Source of the DNA: an uncultured beta proteobacterium
GTDB lineage: Bacteria; Pseudomonadota; Gammaproteobacteria; Burkholderiales; Rhodocyclaceae
Assembly (NCBI GenBank): GCA_903932755.1
Contig: CAIZHL010000309.1
Coordinates: 1-13,612 of the forward strand
Reading direction: 5' to 3'
DNA length: 13,612 bases
The translations under genes and the position numbers were made by a program. Positions 12,882 through 13,612 of the stretch are shown in pieces (position 1 is the first letter of the stretch; each line of letters opens with the position of its first letter). A model generated the notes under the pieces. That model had not been told where the DNA came from. It made no database searches and worked only from the letters and a program-made list of their open reading frames with translations.

Positions 12882-13612
12882 ATGACCACGCTTTTCAGCC
12901 CCCTGCAAACCGGCGCCATCGCCTCCCCCAACCGCATCTTCATGGCGCCGCTGACGCGCTGCCGGGCCGGCGACGGCCATGTGCCGACCGCACTGATGGC
13001 CGAATACTATGCGCAGCGCGCCAGCGCCGGCCTGCTGATCGCCGAGGCGACGATGGCCATGGCCGGCAACTCGGCCTTCTGGCACGAGCCGGGGATTCAT
13101 TCCGCCGCGCAGGTGGCCGGCTGGAAGCTGACCACGGATGCCGTGCATGCCGCCGGCGGGCGCATCTTCCTGCAGATCTGGCACGGCGGGCGCGCCTGCC
13201 ATCCGCTGCTCAACGACGGCGCGCAACCGGTGGCGCCCAGCGCGCTTGCGATTACCGGCGACGAAGTGCACACGCCGCAGGGCAAGCAGCCCTATGTGCT
13301 GCCGCGCGAACTGCGCGACGACGAACTGCCCGCCATCGTCGCCGGATTCAAAAAGGCCGCCGAGAACGCCAAAGCCGCCGGCTTCGATGGCGTCGAGGTG
13401 CATGGTGCCAACGGCTACCTGCTCGACGAGTTCCTCCGCGACGGCGCCAACAAGCGCGGTGGCCCTTACGGCGGCACGGTGGAAAACCGCGCGCGGCTGC
13501 TGTTCGAGGTGATCGATGCAGTCAGTTCGGTATGGGGCAGCGACCGCGTCGGGCTGCGCATTTCGCCGGTGAACAGCTACAACAGCATGATCGACAGCGA
13601 CCCGGTCGGCCT
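12882..13612 (+). CDS. nemA: Old Yellow Enzyme family alkene reductase, NemA-like (3' end outside window)
   Basis: The first 243 codons of an FMN-dependent ene-reductase that uses NAD(P)H to reduce electrophilic alkenes, N-ethylmaleimide or nitrate esters in the cytoplasm. The full family length is about 360 residues. Start ATG 12882 has GGAG (12868-12871) 10 nt upstream. The N-terminus reads NRIFMAPLTRCRAGDG, the FMN-contact region is FLQIWHGGRACHP, and the substrate-anion pair is H174 and N177 in EVHGANGYLLDEFLRD (Y179 follows, as in the family). The later motif is NKRGGPYGGTVENRARLLFEV, where many relatives have NxRxDxYGGS. It is a separate unit from the glucan gene, with its own promoter-like element. 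E. coli nemA is controlled by NemR; no such regulator is in view. Confidence 0.92.
   Translation, partial: MTTLFSPLQTGAIASPNRIFMAPLTRCRAGDGHVPTALMAEYYAQRASAGLLIAEATMAMAGNSAFWHEPGIHSAAQVAGWKLTTDAVHAAGGRIFLQIWHGGRACHPLLNDGAQPVAPSALAITGDEVHTPQGKQPYVLPRELRDDELPAIVAGFKKAAENAKAAGFDGVEVHGANGYLLDEFLRDGANKRGGPYGGTVENRARLLFEVIDAVSSVWGSDRVGLRISPVNSYNSMIDSDPVG

Noticed and set aside
1..13612. CRISPR array, tRNA, rRNA or insertion sequence
   Set aside because: No regularly spaced repeats, no tRNA-like cloverleaf and no transposase frame were seen on either strand.

Overview
The window is a GC-rich piece (about two thirds G+C by eye) of a proteobacterial chromosome. The NhaR-type regulator, the NdvB-like GH17-GT2 glucan synthase and the overall gene style fit a betaproteobacterium of the Rhodocyclaceae/Zoogloeaceae kind (Azoarcus, Thauera and relatives). 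That placement is inference from recognition, not from a search. There are ten protein genes, two of them cut by the window edges. I see no RNA gene, transposase or CRISPR array, and no gene-free stretch longer than 300 bases.

Left region (1-3855): the end of a LysR-type regulator (nhaR-like) is followed by a 71-bp double-hairpin intergenic repeat. Next comes a three-gene exported-protein operon behind a good sigma70-type promoter (640-668). Its products are an alpha-helical secreted protein, a periplasmic protein with two copies of the PilJ/NarX P-box-like module but no signalling domain, and a Tat-exported multicopper oxidase with a complete copper-ligand set.

Middle cassette (3856-5302): a long inverted repeat, then an AT-rich promoter whose -10 box is overlapped by a 24-bp near-perfect palindrome. 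Two genes overlapping by ATGA follow: a winged-helix-type DNA-binding protein and a MNT/AbiEii-like nucleotidyltransferase. The layout is that of an autoregulated toxin-antitoxin or abortive-infection module. It is the best candidate here for a poorly described system.

Right region (5303-12795): an operon of a SAM methyltransferase, a five-TM LtaS/OpgB-like sulfatase-fold transferase and a small membrane protein (ATGA overlaps at both junctions) runs convergently into a membrane-anchored GH17 protein, with a 91-bp coding overlap. That GH17 gene is divergent, almost start-codon to start-codon, from a 950-aa GH17-GT2 fusion resembling Pseudomonas NdvB. Together they suggest a locus that makes, remodels and perhaps decorates a periplasmic beta-glucan. 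The window ends in an Old Yellow Enzyme (NemA-like) gene with its own extended -10 promoter.
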